A stretch of DNA of 16,003 nt from CAZUCD01 sp964618855 (GCA_964618855.1 CAZUCD010000085.1:1-16003); one strand, 5' to 3'; positions 8,433 to 15,918 are shown, counted from the first letter of the stretch. A program made the numbers and translations. Notes: a model not told the origin generated them from the sequence alone.

Positions 8433-8735
8433 GGACGGCTCCTTCGGTTTGGCGCGGCGCCCCCCACCGCGGGCGTCTTGGACGCGGCGTGGTGGAACGC
8501 GAAGCTGGAGGGCGCTGCACGGTGCATCCAAATGGGTCGCCCGCGCGGCACCTCCTGCGCAACCCGAATCGGACCGCCGCCCAAGTGGGGGGTGGGAGGG
8601 GGCCGCCGGGGCTCCACCCCGCAATTTCCCCGTGACGTTCGGCCCGGGGGTCCCTAGTCATTTGGGAACGGGTTGCGCCCGGGGGGGAATGCGGTTCTGC
8701 TCCCCGACCCCGACGCGAAGGAATCACAGCATTCG
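8433..8735. other. Divergent intergenic region with poly-G tracts
   Basis: These 303 bases separate the minus-strand importer operon from the plus-strand gene at 8736, so promoters for both should lie here. I see no convincing -35/-10 pair on either strand. Visible content is G+C-rich with several runs of five to seven G (about 8585-8611, 8645-8650 and 8681-8687). There is an imperfect GGGGTGGGAG...CTCCACCCC inverted repeat (about 8587-8625). The ribosome binding sites lie at the two edges: AAGGAG for the minus gene and AAGGAA (8718-8723) for the plus gene. Confidence 0.5.
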
Positions 8736-9365
8736 ATGAAGGACATGTTCGAGGCATCCCCGGTGGAAGTAACCGGCACCCTGTCACGACTCGACCGCCT
8801 GGTGGATTGGCGCAGGCTCCTCGTCTTCGCGGGGGGCGGGGCGCTGCTCATGCTGCTCATGATTTCTGCGGCGGACCGGATGAGGGCCAAGGCCGCGCTC
8901 CAGTCCGTCGGCCTCATGCAGGAGTCCCCGTACACCCTTTGGACAGGGGAGTGGATCGGTTCGCTGAAGACTTCCGCCCCCGACGGGACGGTGGTCGCCC
9001 AAGTCAGGAGCACGCGGAACTTCGGCGCCTACGATGGCGCGACACAATTGGTCGAGTGGCGCGAAGCGCGGGCCACGGGTGTCCCGCTGCGGCGTTCCGG
9101 GCAGCAGACGCTCGATGGGCGGATGCTTGTGCGCACCATCAGCGGCGACGCGGGCAAGGAGGTTTACCACGGCCAGATCGACGACAGCGGGACCATCACC
9201 TGGACCAACGACACGCCGGAGGGCCTGACGCTCCTGCGGGAATGGGTCGACGGGGAGACCTACTACGTGGAGGGCTTCTCGCTCCAGAAGGGTGTCCCTG
9301 AAGGGATCGTGTACCACTCCGGAAGGCTGCGGCGCGAGAAGCCTGCCCAAACCCCGCCGAACTGA
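8736..9365 (+). CDS. Membrane-anchored hypothetical protein
   Basis: The start chosen is ATG 8736, with AAGGAA at 8718-8723, giving 209 residues; an in-frame TTG at 8673 adds a low-quality Pro/Gly-rich extension and was not used. One hydrophobic segment (about 28-46, LLVFAGGGALLMLLM within it) follows a short N-terminus containing Arg and Asp. The remaining roughly 160 residues would then lie outside the cytoplasm. That part looks like an all-beta domain: WTGEWIGSLKT (69-79), LDGRMLVRTISGD (126-138), GTITWTNDT (152-160). The pattern is reminiscent of lipocalin/DUF1579-like 'how much signal' barrels, but I cannot assign a family. No catalytic motif is visible. It is divergent from the importer operon and lies 137 bases before the next gene; no terminator is obvious between them. 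Confidence 0.7.
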   Translation: MKDMFEASPVEVTGTLSRLDRLVDWRRLLVFAGGGALLMLLMISAADRMRAKAALQSVGLMQESPYTLWTGEWIGSLKTSAPDGTVVAQVRSTRNFGAYDGATQLVEWREARATGVPLRRSGQQTLDGRMLVRTISGDAGKEVYHGQIDDSGTITWTNDTPEGLTLLREWVDGETYYVEGFSLQKGVPEGIVYHSGRLRREKPAQTPPN

Positions 9366-9502
9366 GGGTGGTCACTGTGAATTGAAGCGCCCATAAAGGG
9401 TTCCCGGCAGCGTCACCTCCGGAGCAAAATGGGTTGCTTTGAATCGCAGGGGTCTGAAAAGTGAATGGTCCAATCCAACAAGGCCGCGCGGAGACCGAAA
9501 CC

Positions 9503-10600
9503 ATGACTCGAGCGCATCTACCATACTGCCGGATGATCGCGGCCGCGGCCCTTGCGCTGTTGGCGCTCGCGCTCGCTCCGATGGGCGCACCAGCGCAGGA
9601 CCGCGCGGTCATGTCCTCCGCCGAGCTCCAGTGGAAGGAGGACCCGAACGCGGCGCTGGCGAGTTCCAAGGCCTCCGGTCGCCCCCTCCTGCTCTACATT
9701 TACACGCGCCAGGCATACGCCTGCCGGGACATGGAGCAGATCACCTTCCGCACCCCCGCAATCGTCGGCGACATGAAGAACTTCGAGCTCGCCGCAGTGA
9801 ACATCTCCTCGAACCCCGACCTCCAGAGGTCGATGCAGATCGTGAAGGTGCCGACGGTGGTGTTCTACTCCCCCGCCGGCAACGAGCTGTTCCGCGCCAT
9901 CGGCTACAAACCGCCCAACGAGTTCCCGGACTACCTCAAGGCGATTCCGAGGACGGCCGCGGGAGCCGGCGGCACGGCCGCCGGGGGCGGCGGCAACCTC
10001 GCCGTCATCAAGGCCACGTACGACCCCAGCATCCTGGTCCTGCAGCAGCGCCCAGGGACATCCAAGGTCCGGTTCCAGATCGAGGCTCCCTCTGCGTACA
10101 TCGTCGCCATCATGGGTGAGTTCAACGACTGGAAGCAGGATTCGCTTCCGATGAACCGCGATGCCTCCGGCATGTGGTACATCGACCTGTACCTCTCGAA
10201 CGGCCTTTACCACTACCAGTTCTTCATCGACGGCAAGAAGTTGATCGATCCGAACGCGCGCTTCTCGAAGTTCATCCACGAACTCGGTTCCAAGGCGAGC
10301 ACGGTGATCGTCGGGCCGATGCCGGGCCCCGAGGTCGGCGCGCGCCAGGCGGATGGAACGCATCCGGTCGTCTTCAACTACTACAACCGCGACGCCCAGA
10401 AGGTGTCCTTCGTGGCGGACTTCGACGACTACGCGGAGCACCCGATGTTCCCCCGTGGCGACGGGAACTGGGGCATCCTCTTCAACCTTCCGCCGGGCAC
10501 CTACGAGTACTGGTACAACGTGAACGACACCTGGGTGACGGATGACCGCAACCCGATCGGTGGCAAGCGCGGAGGGTCGTCGTTGATCATCGACCCGTAA
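9503..10600 (+). CDS. Exported thioredoxin-fold protein with two CBM48/AMPK-like domains
   Basis: The start chosen is ATG 9503, behind GGAG (about 9490), giving 365 residues; the GTG at 9461 is less convincing. A signal peptide (about 1-31, ending APAQ) precedes a thioredoxin-like domain (about 40-148). That domain has ALASSKASGRPLLLYIYTRQ (51-70), a single Cys (YACRDM, Cys74) where CxxC is usual, and the cis-Pro motif KVPTVVFYSPAG (115-126). A Gly/Ala-rich linker (151-165) follows. Two E-set domains like CBM48 or AMPK-beta glycogen-binding modules come next: IMGEFNDWKQDSLPM (203-217) with GLYHYQFFIDGKKLIDP (234-250), and FVADFDDYAEHPMFPRGDG (303-321) with GTYEYWYNVNDTWVTDDRNP (332-351). A role in binding alpha-glucan outside the cytoplasm is possible, but no hydrolase domain is attached. 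folC starts 3 bases after its stop. Confidence 0.8.
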   Translation: MTRAHLPYCRMIAAAALALLALALAPMGAPAQDRAVMSSAELQWKEDPNAALASSKASGRPLLLYIYTRQAYACRDMEQITFRTPAIVGDMKNFELAAVNISSNPDLQRSMQIVKVPTVVFYSPAGNELFRAIGYKPPNEFPDYLKAIPRTAAGAGGTAAGGGGNLAVIKATYDPSILVLQQRPGTSKVRFQIEAPSAYIVAIMGEFNDWKQDSLPMNRDASGMWYIDLYLSNGLYHYQFFIDGKKLIDPNARFSKFIHELGSKASTVIVGPMPGPEVGARQADGTHPVVFNYYNRDAQKVSFVADFDDYAEHPMFPRGDGNWGILFNLPPGTYEYWYNVNDTWVTDDRNPIGGKRGGSSLIIDP

Positions 10601-10603
10601 AGG

Positions 10604-11983
10604 ATGAACGGGACCACCCGGGCCCCGCACGGACCCTTGCTATCAAGGCTGCTCGATCTTGAAAAGACCCCGCTCGCGCGTCCCTACGACGAGCGGGGTT
10701 ATGATTTGGGGGGGCTGCGTCGCTGGGTCGACGACTTGGGCGCGCCGGACCGGGGACTGCGATTCCTCCACATCGCCGGCACGAAGGGGAAAGGCTCCAC
10801 CGCGGCCCTCGCGGAGTCCATCCTCCGCACCCTTGGGGAGACGACCGGCCTGTTCACAAGCCCCCACCTCGAGCACATAGGGGAGCGGATCCGCATCGGC
10901 GGCGTCGCTCTCGACCGCGCGGCCTTTGACGAGGAGTGCGCCCGTTTCGACGCCATCTGCGAACAGGCCGGGGTCGGGGCGCCTTCGGCGGAGGCGGCCG
11001 ACTACAGGACGGTCTTCGAGTACTTGACGGCGATGGCGCTCGTCGGCTTCCGCGATGGGGCCTGCTCAGCCGTGATCTGGGAAACGGGCCTCGGGGGGCG
11101 GCTGGACTGCACAAACATCGTCGCCCCCAAGGTCTGCGCCATCACGGCCATCGGCCTGGATCACCAGCGCATCCTCGGCGGGACTATCGGGGAGATCGCG
11201 CGGGAAAAGGCTGGCATCATGAAGCCCGGCGTCCCCGTCGTGGTCCAGCGGCAGAGGTTTCCCGAGGTGATGCCGATACTCGAGGCGCACGCTCGCGAGG
11301 TGGGCTGTCCCCTCGTGCGGGCCTGCGAAGTCTTCGAGGCATCGAACCCCCGGACGGGCGCCGACGGAATGGTGGTGGACGTGCGTTGCCCGGACGGCGT
11401 TGCGCATCGGGTCGCCCTGCGCCTGCATGGCCTTCACCAGGCGGCGAATCTGGAAACGGCGCTGGCAGCAGCGTGGATGTTCCGCGAAGGTCGCGCGAAT
11501 CCCGAGGTGCTCCTCGCGGGGGCGGCAAAGGCGACGTGGCCGGGGCGGCTTGAGGTCGTGCGGGGCGACGCGGGGACGCTGGTCCTCGACGGGGCGCACT
11601 GCCCGCTCTCGGCGCAATGCCTCGGGGAGTCGTTGGCGGAGTGGGAATCGGCGGGTGAGGCGCCGGCGCGCGGGCCCTACTCGCTGGTGCTCGGGATGCA
11701 GGCGGACAAGGACATCAGCGGATTTTGCAGAGCACTTGCGGAGAGTGGTTTGATCGCGTGCGCCCACTGCCATGAGGTTCCCGGGGGCCGGGGTGCCCCT
11801 GCCGAGGTCGTCGCGGAAGCGGCGCGTGCTGCGGGCCTGCCTGCCGAGGGCCACGCCTCGGGGCTCGAGGCGCTGCGCGCGGCGGCGGCGGAGACGCGAG
11901 CCGTGCTGGCCACGGGCACGCTCTACACCATCGCCGCCTTCAGGACGGCCTGGGGTTCGGGATCACTCCAGGGCAAGCCATGA
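10604..11983 (+). CDS. folC: Folylpolyglutamate synthase / dihydrofolate synthase (FolC)
   Basis: This cytoplasmic Mur-ligase-family enzyme uses ATP to add glutamate to dihydropteroate and/or tetrahydrofolate. Diagnostic motifs appear in order across 459 residues. These are the P-loop GTKGKGST (59-66), TSPHL (85-89), GLGGRLDCTN (162-171), AIGLDHQRILGGTIGEIARE (182-201), GLHQAANLETA (276-286), WPGRLE (312-317), LDGAHCP (328-334) and LATGTLYTIAAFR (435-447). The length is close to the usual 420-450. The only departure seen is DGAHCP where most members have DGAHNP. Whether it has both activities cannot be read from the motifs. The ATG at 10604 lies 3 bases after the preceding stop with little ribosome binding site, suggesting coupling to the upstream gene. 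Its last 21 bases overlap the 3' end of the opposite-strand hydrolase gene. Confidence 0.95.
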   Translation: MNGTTRAPHGPLLSRLLDLEKTPLARPYDERGYDLGGLRRWVDDLGAPDRGLRFLHIAGTKGKGSTAALAESILRTLGETTGLFTSPHLEHIGERIRIGGVALDRAAFDEECARFDAICEQAGVGAPSAEAADYRTVFEYLTAMALVGFRDGACSAVIWETGLGGRLDCTNIVAPKVCAITAIGLDHQRILGGTIGEIAREKAGIMKPGVPVVVQRQRFPEVMPILEAHAREVGCPLVRACEVFEASNPRTGADGMVVDVRCPDGVAHRVALRLHGLHQAANLETALAAAWMFREGRANPEVLLAGAAKATWPGRLEVVRGDAGTLVLDGAHCPLSAQCLGESLAEWESAGEAPARGPYSLVLGMQADKDISGFCRALAESGLIACAHCHEVPGGRGAPAEVVAEAARAAGLPAEGHASGLEALRAAAAETRAVLATGTLYTIAAFRTAWGSGSLQGKP

Positions 11984-13423
11984 TGGGCTCGCGGAGGCGG
12001 TGCCGGCGAGCACCGAGTCGAGATTCGGTTCCCACCGCGCGTGGTAGGAACGGTCGGCCATCTCCGCGCACGCGGCCGCGATGGTGAGCAGGACCCCGGG
12101 AAACGGCCCGTCCGGTTGCGCGAGGGATGGCATCTGGCCGGGGGTGGCGGGGAGGTTTGCATCCGTGTCGCGGTATGAGGGCGTGGCGACCCCGGCGACG
12201 GACTCGACGTAGCTGCGGTCCGGATTGAGTCGGAACCACCGCGAGGATGAGGCGAAGCCGTTGGCGCAGTGGAGCACGTGCGCGTGGTCGTGCGAGTGCT
12301 GTGCATGGTCGCTGCGGAAGAAGACGGCCATGCCCCTCATGGCGGGCTGGGCGGCGAGGGCGGCGGGAAACTGGAGGGTCGCATCGCGCTCCGGCCAGAA
12401 CGCCGCCGATTCCGCCGCCGTGAAGTAGTGTGCGGGCCAAGGTGTCGCGCCCATCGCAGCCTGCGCCGCGGCACCGGCGGCTGGGGACAGCATCCCCTTC
12501 ATCGGCACGGCGCCGCCGCTCACCGGCATGCCAATCAGGACGAAGTCCTCGGTCGGGTCGATCCGTCCGTTCAGGTTGACGTCCGCCAGCATGGATTGCG
12601 GCACGAGCGTCGTGAACACGCCGTCGGCATCGTTGTCGAAGTAGAACGCGCCCTCGTGGACATGCGGCAGACCGATCAGGGACCAGTCTATCCGCACGGC
12701 CGGGTCGAAACGGATGCGCGAGTAGTCCAACTGCAGGCCGGGAAAGTCGTATGAGGCGTAGGCCCCATTGCGGACGTCGTTCATGGCAACCCCGTCCCCG
12801 TCGGCATCCACGTCCGGATCGGGATCGAGGTACCACATGGGGAGTTCGAGCCCGAGGTTCTGCGCGGACATGGGGCTTTCCCACGCGACGAACCAATCGA
12901 ACGCAGGCATGCCCTCCGCATCGAGCGCCAGGGCGTTCACTGAAGTCATGCCACCGTTTGACAAGCCGAGGAGCCCCAGGGGGCGCTCCCTCGTTCCGCC
13001 GGGCACCCTCGAGGACAAGCGCAGCCCCTTATGATCTGGCGTCAGGCCTGCGGCGTACCGCGCGACATCCCGGAGAGCACGCCGACAGTTCGGCCCGCGC
13101 TGGTCGTAGGTGCCGTCGCTCGAGTGGCCCGAATCTGTCCCGCCGGGGAAGATGAAGGAGACGGTGACGAAGCCCTGGGCCAGGAATGGCGCCTCGAGCG
13201 CCGCGTCGAAGAAGGACCCCGGATCAAGCGTCCCCGGCACGACCACAATGACGGGCGCCCCGCCCGGACCGAAGCGGTGCGGTGATGTGTCGGGCCACGC
13301 TATACGCGCGCAGATGGTCCCGCCGGGGCCTGCGCCGTCGCTCGGAACCCGCACGAACGCGGACCCAGCCCCCGCATGGCCCCACAAACCGAGCAAGGCC
13401 AACACTTTGACAAGATCGCGCAT
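11963..13423 (-). CDS. Exported alpha/beta hydrolase-like protein with calcium-loop motifs
   Basis: This 486-residue protein starts at ATG 13423; no strong ribosome binding site is seen, but no other early Met is available. A signal peptide (about 1-22, VLALLGLWGHAGAGSAF) is followed by an alpha/beta-hydrolase core. PVIVVVPGTLDPG (57-69) resembles the oxyanion-strand region and GLSNGGM (153-159) is a nucleophile elbow with Ser155. The general acid and His are less certain; a His-rich patch SDHAQHSHDHAH (371-382) is a candidate. Two or three acidic loops resemble thrombospondin type-3 or dockerin calcium sites: DPDVDADGDGVAMND (202-216), DNDADGVF (263-270) and DVNLNGRIDPTED (281-293). The substrate is unknown; an esterase or peptidase-type activity is a family-level guess. 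It diverges from the secretin-like gene and converges on folC. Confidence 0.75.
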   Translation of the reverse strand: MRDLVKVLALLGLWGHAGAGSAFVRVPSDGAGPGGTICARIAWPDTSPHRFGPGGAPVIVVVPGTLDPGSFFDAALEAPFLAQGFVTVSFIFPGGTDSGHSSDGTYDQRGPNCRRALRDVARYAAGLTPDHKGLRLSSRVPGGTRERPLGLLGLSNGGMTSVNALALDAEGMPAFDWFVAWESPMSAQNLGLELPMWYLDPDPDVDADGDGVAMNDVRNGAYASYDFPGLQLDYSRIRFDPAVRIDWSLIGLPHVHEGAFYFDNDADGVFTTLVPQSMLADVNLNGRIDPTEDFVLIGMPVSGGAVPMKGMLSPAAGAAAQAAMGATPWPAHYFTAAESAAFWPERDATLQFPAALAAQPAMRGMAVFFRSDHAQHSHDHAHVLHCANGFASSSRWFRLNPDRSYVESVAGVATPSYRDTDANLPATPGQMPSLAQPDGPFPGVLLTIAAACAEMADRSYHARWEPNLDSVLAGTASASPSWLALE

Positions 13424-13447
13424 CGGCTATCGCGCCCGGCCCGGGAG

Positions 13448-13467
13448 TGGTCCATTGTAAAGGACCA
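13448..13467. promoter_or_regulatory. Inverted repeat overlapping a -35 element
   Basis: TGGTCC (13448-13453) and GGACCA (13462-13467) are perfect 6-bp inverted copies separated by 8 bases. The spacer contains TTGTAA (13455-13460), a plausible -35 for the rightward promoter. The position, in a 109-base divergent intergenic region, suits an operator, but the protein is unknown and a chance repeat of this size is possible. Confidence 0.35.
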
Positions 13468-13482
13468 AGGCACGCCGATAGT
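13455..13482 (+). promoter_or_regulatory. Candidate sigma70-type promoter for the secretin-like gene
   Basis: TTGTAA (13455-13460) and GATAGT (13477-13482) are spaced by 16 bases and lie about 50 bases before the ATG at 13533. Each hexamer agrees with consensus at four of six positions. It is the best promoter-like pair seen in the 13424-13532 divergent gap. Confidence 0.4.
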
Positions 13483-13532
13483 GTCCTGTCACGGCGCGCT
13501 TGGCAAGGCCGCAGGCAAGGGGACCCGAACCG

Positions 13533-14840
13533 ATGAACCGCAGCAACATGGCGCTGGTGCTGATCGCCTCACTCGTGGCGCTGCTCGCGCAGGCGCCGCT
13601 GTTTGCAGGGGAGAAGGTCTATTCATTCCGAAGCGTCGAGGCGATGGACAACGCGGGGCGGGACCTGCGCCGGGCGGTGTCCGCTTGGCAGGACGCCAGC
13701 GGCGGCGTCTCGACTAACTGGATGCCCGTCGAGATATCGCCCGCGACGCGCGTCGCGCTTGGTGGCGGGCTGACGCTCCTCTACGTCGACGCGCTGCGGG
13801 TCGATGGCAAGTCGGCGGCGAGGCTCCTGCTCCTGGCGGGGGAATCCGCGCCGACGAAGGTGGTCGCGGAAGGCGAGACGGCGGAGCTGGGGCCCGTCGA
13901 GGTGCAGGTGGTGACGGTATCCGCGACGTCCCGGGGCAGGACGATCCTGCTGGTGCGAAGGGCGGGGGAAGTGCCGGTTCTCGTCGAGAATCCAGGAAAG
14001 CGCGCGTGGCCGAAGCTCAACGGCGACACGGAGACGCGCCGGCTCACGGTCGTTTCGAACCATGAGGAGGAATTGCGATTCGTCGAGGCCTTCATGTCGC
14101 GGCTGATGGAGGGTCAGTCCGCGCGCGAGGCGGCGGGGACGGCGTTCAAGCTGGTGCCGCCACTCGCGCCCCGCCCGGCCGCCGCTGACACTGCGGATTG
14201 GACCCCCGGAGGATCGGCCGACGACTATGCGGGGGGGGCGGACGACGGCAACTGGGCCGGAGCCGTGCGGGTGACGCTGCGCTCCGTGGTCGGGGACGAG
14301 TCGGCCGTGCGCGAGTTGTCCTCCAGCGTCGGGTACAACTCCGAGGGAAGGACGGACCGGCCGCGCGTCACGGCGAGTGGGGGCGCGGGGGGAACGGAAG
14401 TGACGGTCGGGGACGCCAACGACCGCTTCTCCGGGAAGATTCGGGCGCTCGAGGCCGAGGGCCGCATCAACGTCACAAACGAAACGAACGCGCTCATCGA
14501 ACTCGGCTCGGACACGCGGATGGCGATCGACGGGGGTGGTCGCACGTTCGACGTGATCCTCGGGACCCGGAACGCCGGGCGGCAGGTGCTGCTGGACGTG
14601 GACCTGATAGAGCGCAACGCAGGCACGGCGGGCCAACGCCGGCGCCAGCGAATCCGCGTGTCGGACGGCTCCACCGTCCAGATCGCGGGGTTCACGCAGA
14701 CGCGCAACTCCACGTCGTCGAGCCAGACGCCGGTGCTTGGGGGGATTCCATGGCTGGGCTCGATCTTCAAGGGCGAGCGCCGGGAGTCGGGGAACCTCTC
14801 GATGGCGCTGTTCGCGACGGTGGAGCGGGAGCAGCCGTAG
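13533..14840 (+). CDS. Exported secretin-domain protein (GspD/PilQ-like C-terminus)
   Basis: The start chosen is ATG 13533 after AAGGGGA (13517-13523), giving 435 residues; an in-frame TTG at 13500 was rejected. A signal peptide (about 1-25, ending PLFA) is followed by about 215 residues of beta-rich sequence that I do not recognise. A secretin-type domain spans about 243-430: VRVTLRSVVGDES (246-258), IRALEAEGRINVTNETNALI (303-322), RIRVSDGSTVQIAGFTQT (373-390) and VLGGIPWLGSIFKGE (401-415), ending in a beta strand NLSMALFATV. Secretins form outer-membrane pores for type II/III secretion or type IV pili and are usually 600 or more residues with several N-domains. No N0/N1 KH-like domains are visible here. 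It could be a small secretin or a protein reusing the secretin beta-domain. Neighbours are other exported proteins, not recognised secretion genes. Confidence 0.75.
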   Translation: MNRSNMALVLIASLVALLAQAPLFAGEKVYSFRSVEAMDNAGRDLRRAVSAWQDASGGVSTNWMPVEISPATRVALGGGLTLLYVDALRVDGKSAARLLLLAGESAPTKVVAEGETAELGPVEVQVVTVSATSRGRTILLVRRAGEVPVLVENPGKRAWPKLNGDTETRRLTVVSNHEEELRFVEAFMSRLMEGQSAREAAGTAFKLVPPLAPRPAAADTADWTPGGSADDYAGGADDGNWAGAVRVTLRSVVGDESAVRELSSSVGYNSEGRTDRPRVTASGGAGGTEVTVGDANDRFSGKIRALEAEGRINVTNETNALIELGSDTRMAIDGGGRTFDVILGTRNAGRQVLLDVDLIERNAGTAGQRRRQRIRVSDGSTVQIAGFTQTRNSTSSSQTPVLGGIPWLGSIFKGERRESGNLSMALFATVEREQP

Positions 14841-14848
14841 GCACGTCT

Positions 14849-14900
14849 TTGATTTTCAAATCGTTTTTGTCTTGACTTTTTTGCATTAGCTGCGACCCTC
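14849..14900 (+). promoter_or_regulatory. A+T-rich promoter-like tract before the 15007 gene
   Basis: Positions 14848-14889 are strikingly A+T-rich against the surroundings. They contain TTGATT (14849-14854) and TTGACT (14872-14877), both -35-like, and a small TTTGA-N3-TCAAA inverted repeat. No good -10 lies at 16-18 bases from TTGACT, so the exact promoter is uncertain. The tract also lies just after the secretin-like stop and could help termination. If TTGACT is used, the leader would be about 100 bases and would include both inverted repeats at 14933-14977. Confidence 0.3.
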
Positions 14901-14932
14901 CGCGCGTCCCGCATGTCCGGGGCACATACCAA

Positions 14933-14948
14933 CGCACGGCGCCGTGCG
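14933..14948. repeat. Perfect 16-bp palindrome
   Basis: CGCACGGC is followed directly by its reverse complement GCCGTGCG, with no spacer. A contiguous 16-bp palindrome of this kind suits a dimeric DNA-binding protein better than an RNA hairpin. It abuts the next inverted repeat without a gap and lies 74 bases before the ATG at 15007. Confidence 0.6.
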
Positions 14949-14977
14949 GTGCCGGTCCCCATGGGCGGGACCGGCAC
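14949..14977 (+). promoter_or_regulatory. Strong leader hairpin upstream of the 15007 gene
   Basis: GTGCCGGTCCC (14949-14959) and GGGACCGGCAC (14967-14977) pair perfectly over 11 bp with a 7-base loop. The hairpin ends 14 bases before the ribosome binding site GGAGGGGA (14992-14999). No T run follows, so a simple intrinsic terminator is unlikely. An mRNA-stability or translation-control element, or part of an operator, fits the position. No known riboswitch was recognised. Confidence 0.5.
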
Positions 14978-15006
14978 GCGGCCCGGTCGCCGGAGGGGAA
15001 GAGTCC

Positions 15007-15918
15007 ATGTTCTCTGCGAAGGGGACCCTGCGGGGTCCCGCAATAGTGCTGTCGATTGCGCTCGCAACAGGTGGGGTGCACGCAGCCAATGACCTGGCGG
15101 TGGCGGCAGCGGCGGCCGGTGGGGGCGTGATCCTCGGGCCGAGGGGAAAGACGAAGGACTTCGTCTACTTCTTCAGCTACGAGGACCGGAACGGCAACGG
15201 GCGCCCCGACTCGGGTGAGCCCGTCCTGGACCAGTTTCGACTCGAGATCAGGTCGAAGTCGTGGCTCTCCAACAGCCGCTACGCCCACGGGCTCGTTCGC
15301 CGCGATGCGCTCGATGGGTTCCTGAAGGACTTTGGTGGCGACAAACGGGGTCTCGCCGCCGAGTCCGAGTCCTTCGCGTCGGTCCTGGGCGGCACGGCGC
15401 GCATCAACCTCGGAGATCATGTGCCCGTGATCGTGATGTCGAGCGATCCGGACCGCGTGCTCAACGCCCTGATCCAGACGGCCGAGGACAATGAGGCCAA
15501 CGCCGAGCTCTTCGGGTTCCTTGGCATTCGGTCGGAGCTCGAGAAGTCGGACCGCGTGGTGCGGGAACTCAACTCGGCCTCGTCGAGGACGCAGGGGGAG
15601 TCCGCGGATCTGGTCCGCGAGTTCACCCAGCGGCGGCAGAAGCTTGCGGACCTGCAGAAGGGGTTCGTAGCCGTGGATGCCACGACGGTGAAGCCCGCGG
15701 CGAATGGCGCGCTCGCCAAGCTCCTGGCCGAGACGGATGTGCTCCTCGACGAGTTCACCAAGGCCCATGCCGCGGAGGCGACGGCAGGGCCTCAAGCGGC
15801 GGCCGATGCCAAGGGAAAGGTCGCCGACCTGCGCGAGAAGTTGGCGAAAGCAAGGAGCGAGATCGAGGCCGCCTTCGATGCGATGGAAAGGTCGGCCAGG
15901 GAGGTGGCGGGGTCATGA
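15007..15918 (+). CDS. Exported hypothetical protein with EF-type loop and C-terminal coiled coil
   Basis: The start chosen is ATG 15007, seven bases after GGAGGGGA, giving 303 residues; an upstream in-frame GTG at 14944 lies inside the inverted repeats and was not used. A signal peptide (about 1-26, ending GVHA) is followed by an Ala/Gly-rich segment. Then comes YFFSYEDRNGNGRPDSGEP (54-72), whose DRNGNGRPDSGE loop has the spacing of EF-hand or dockerin calcium sites and follows an aromatic strand. Residues about 175-215 and 265-300 are charged and heptad-like (for example LREKLAKARSEIEAAFDAME, 275-294), suggesting coiled coils. I do not recognise the family. The stop overlaps the start of the next lipoprotein gene (ATGA), so the two are likely made together, perhaps as an envelope complex. 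Confidence 0.75.
   Translation: MFSAKGTLRGPAIVLSIALATGGVHAANDLAVAAAAAGGGVILGPRGKTKDFVYFFSYEDRNGNGRPDSGEPVLDQFRLEIRSKSWLSNSRYAHGLVRRDALDGFLKDFGGDKRGLAAESESFASVLGGTARINLGDHVPVIVMSSDPDRVLNALIQTAEDNEANAELFGFLGIRSELEKSDRVVRELNSASSRTQGESADLVREFTQRRQKLADLQKGFVAVDATTVKPAANGALAKLLAETDVLLDEFTKAHAAEATAGPQAAADAKGKVADLREKLAKARSEIEAAFDAMERSAREVAGS

Noticed and set aside
8433..8624. An N-terminal extension of the OppA-like gene to 8624.
   Set aside because: The extension would bury the lipoprotein signal peptide, and AAGGAG is correctly placed before ATG 8432.
8663..8676. A sigma54-like TGGGAACGGGTTGC element before the 8736 gene.
   Set aside because: The GG-to-GC spacing is one base too short and the CAC block is missing.
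8673..8735. A TTG start adding 21 residues to the 8736 gene.
   Set aside because: It has no ribosome binding site, and the ATG at 8736 has a better one and gives a normal N-terminus before the membrane segment.
14944..15006. A GTG start for the EF-loop protein.
   Set aside because: It lies within the inverted repeats and would remove the signal peptide from the N-terminus; ATG 15007 has a strong ribosome binding site.
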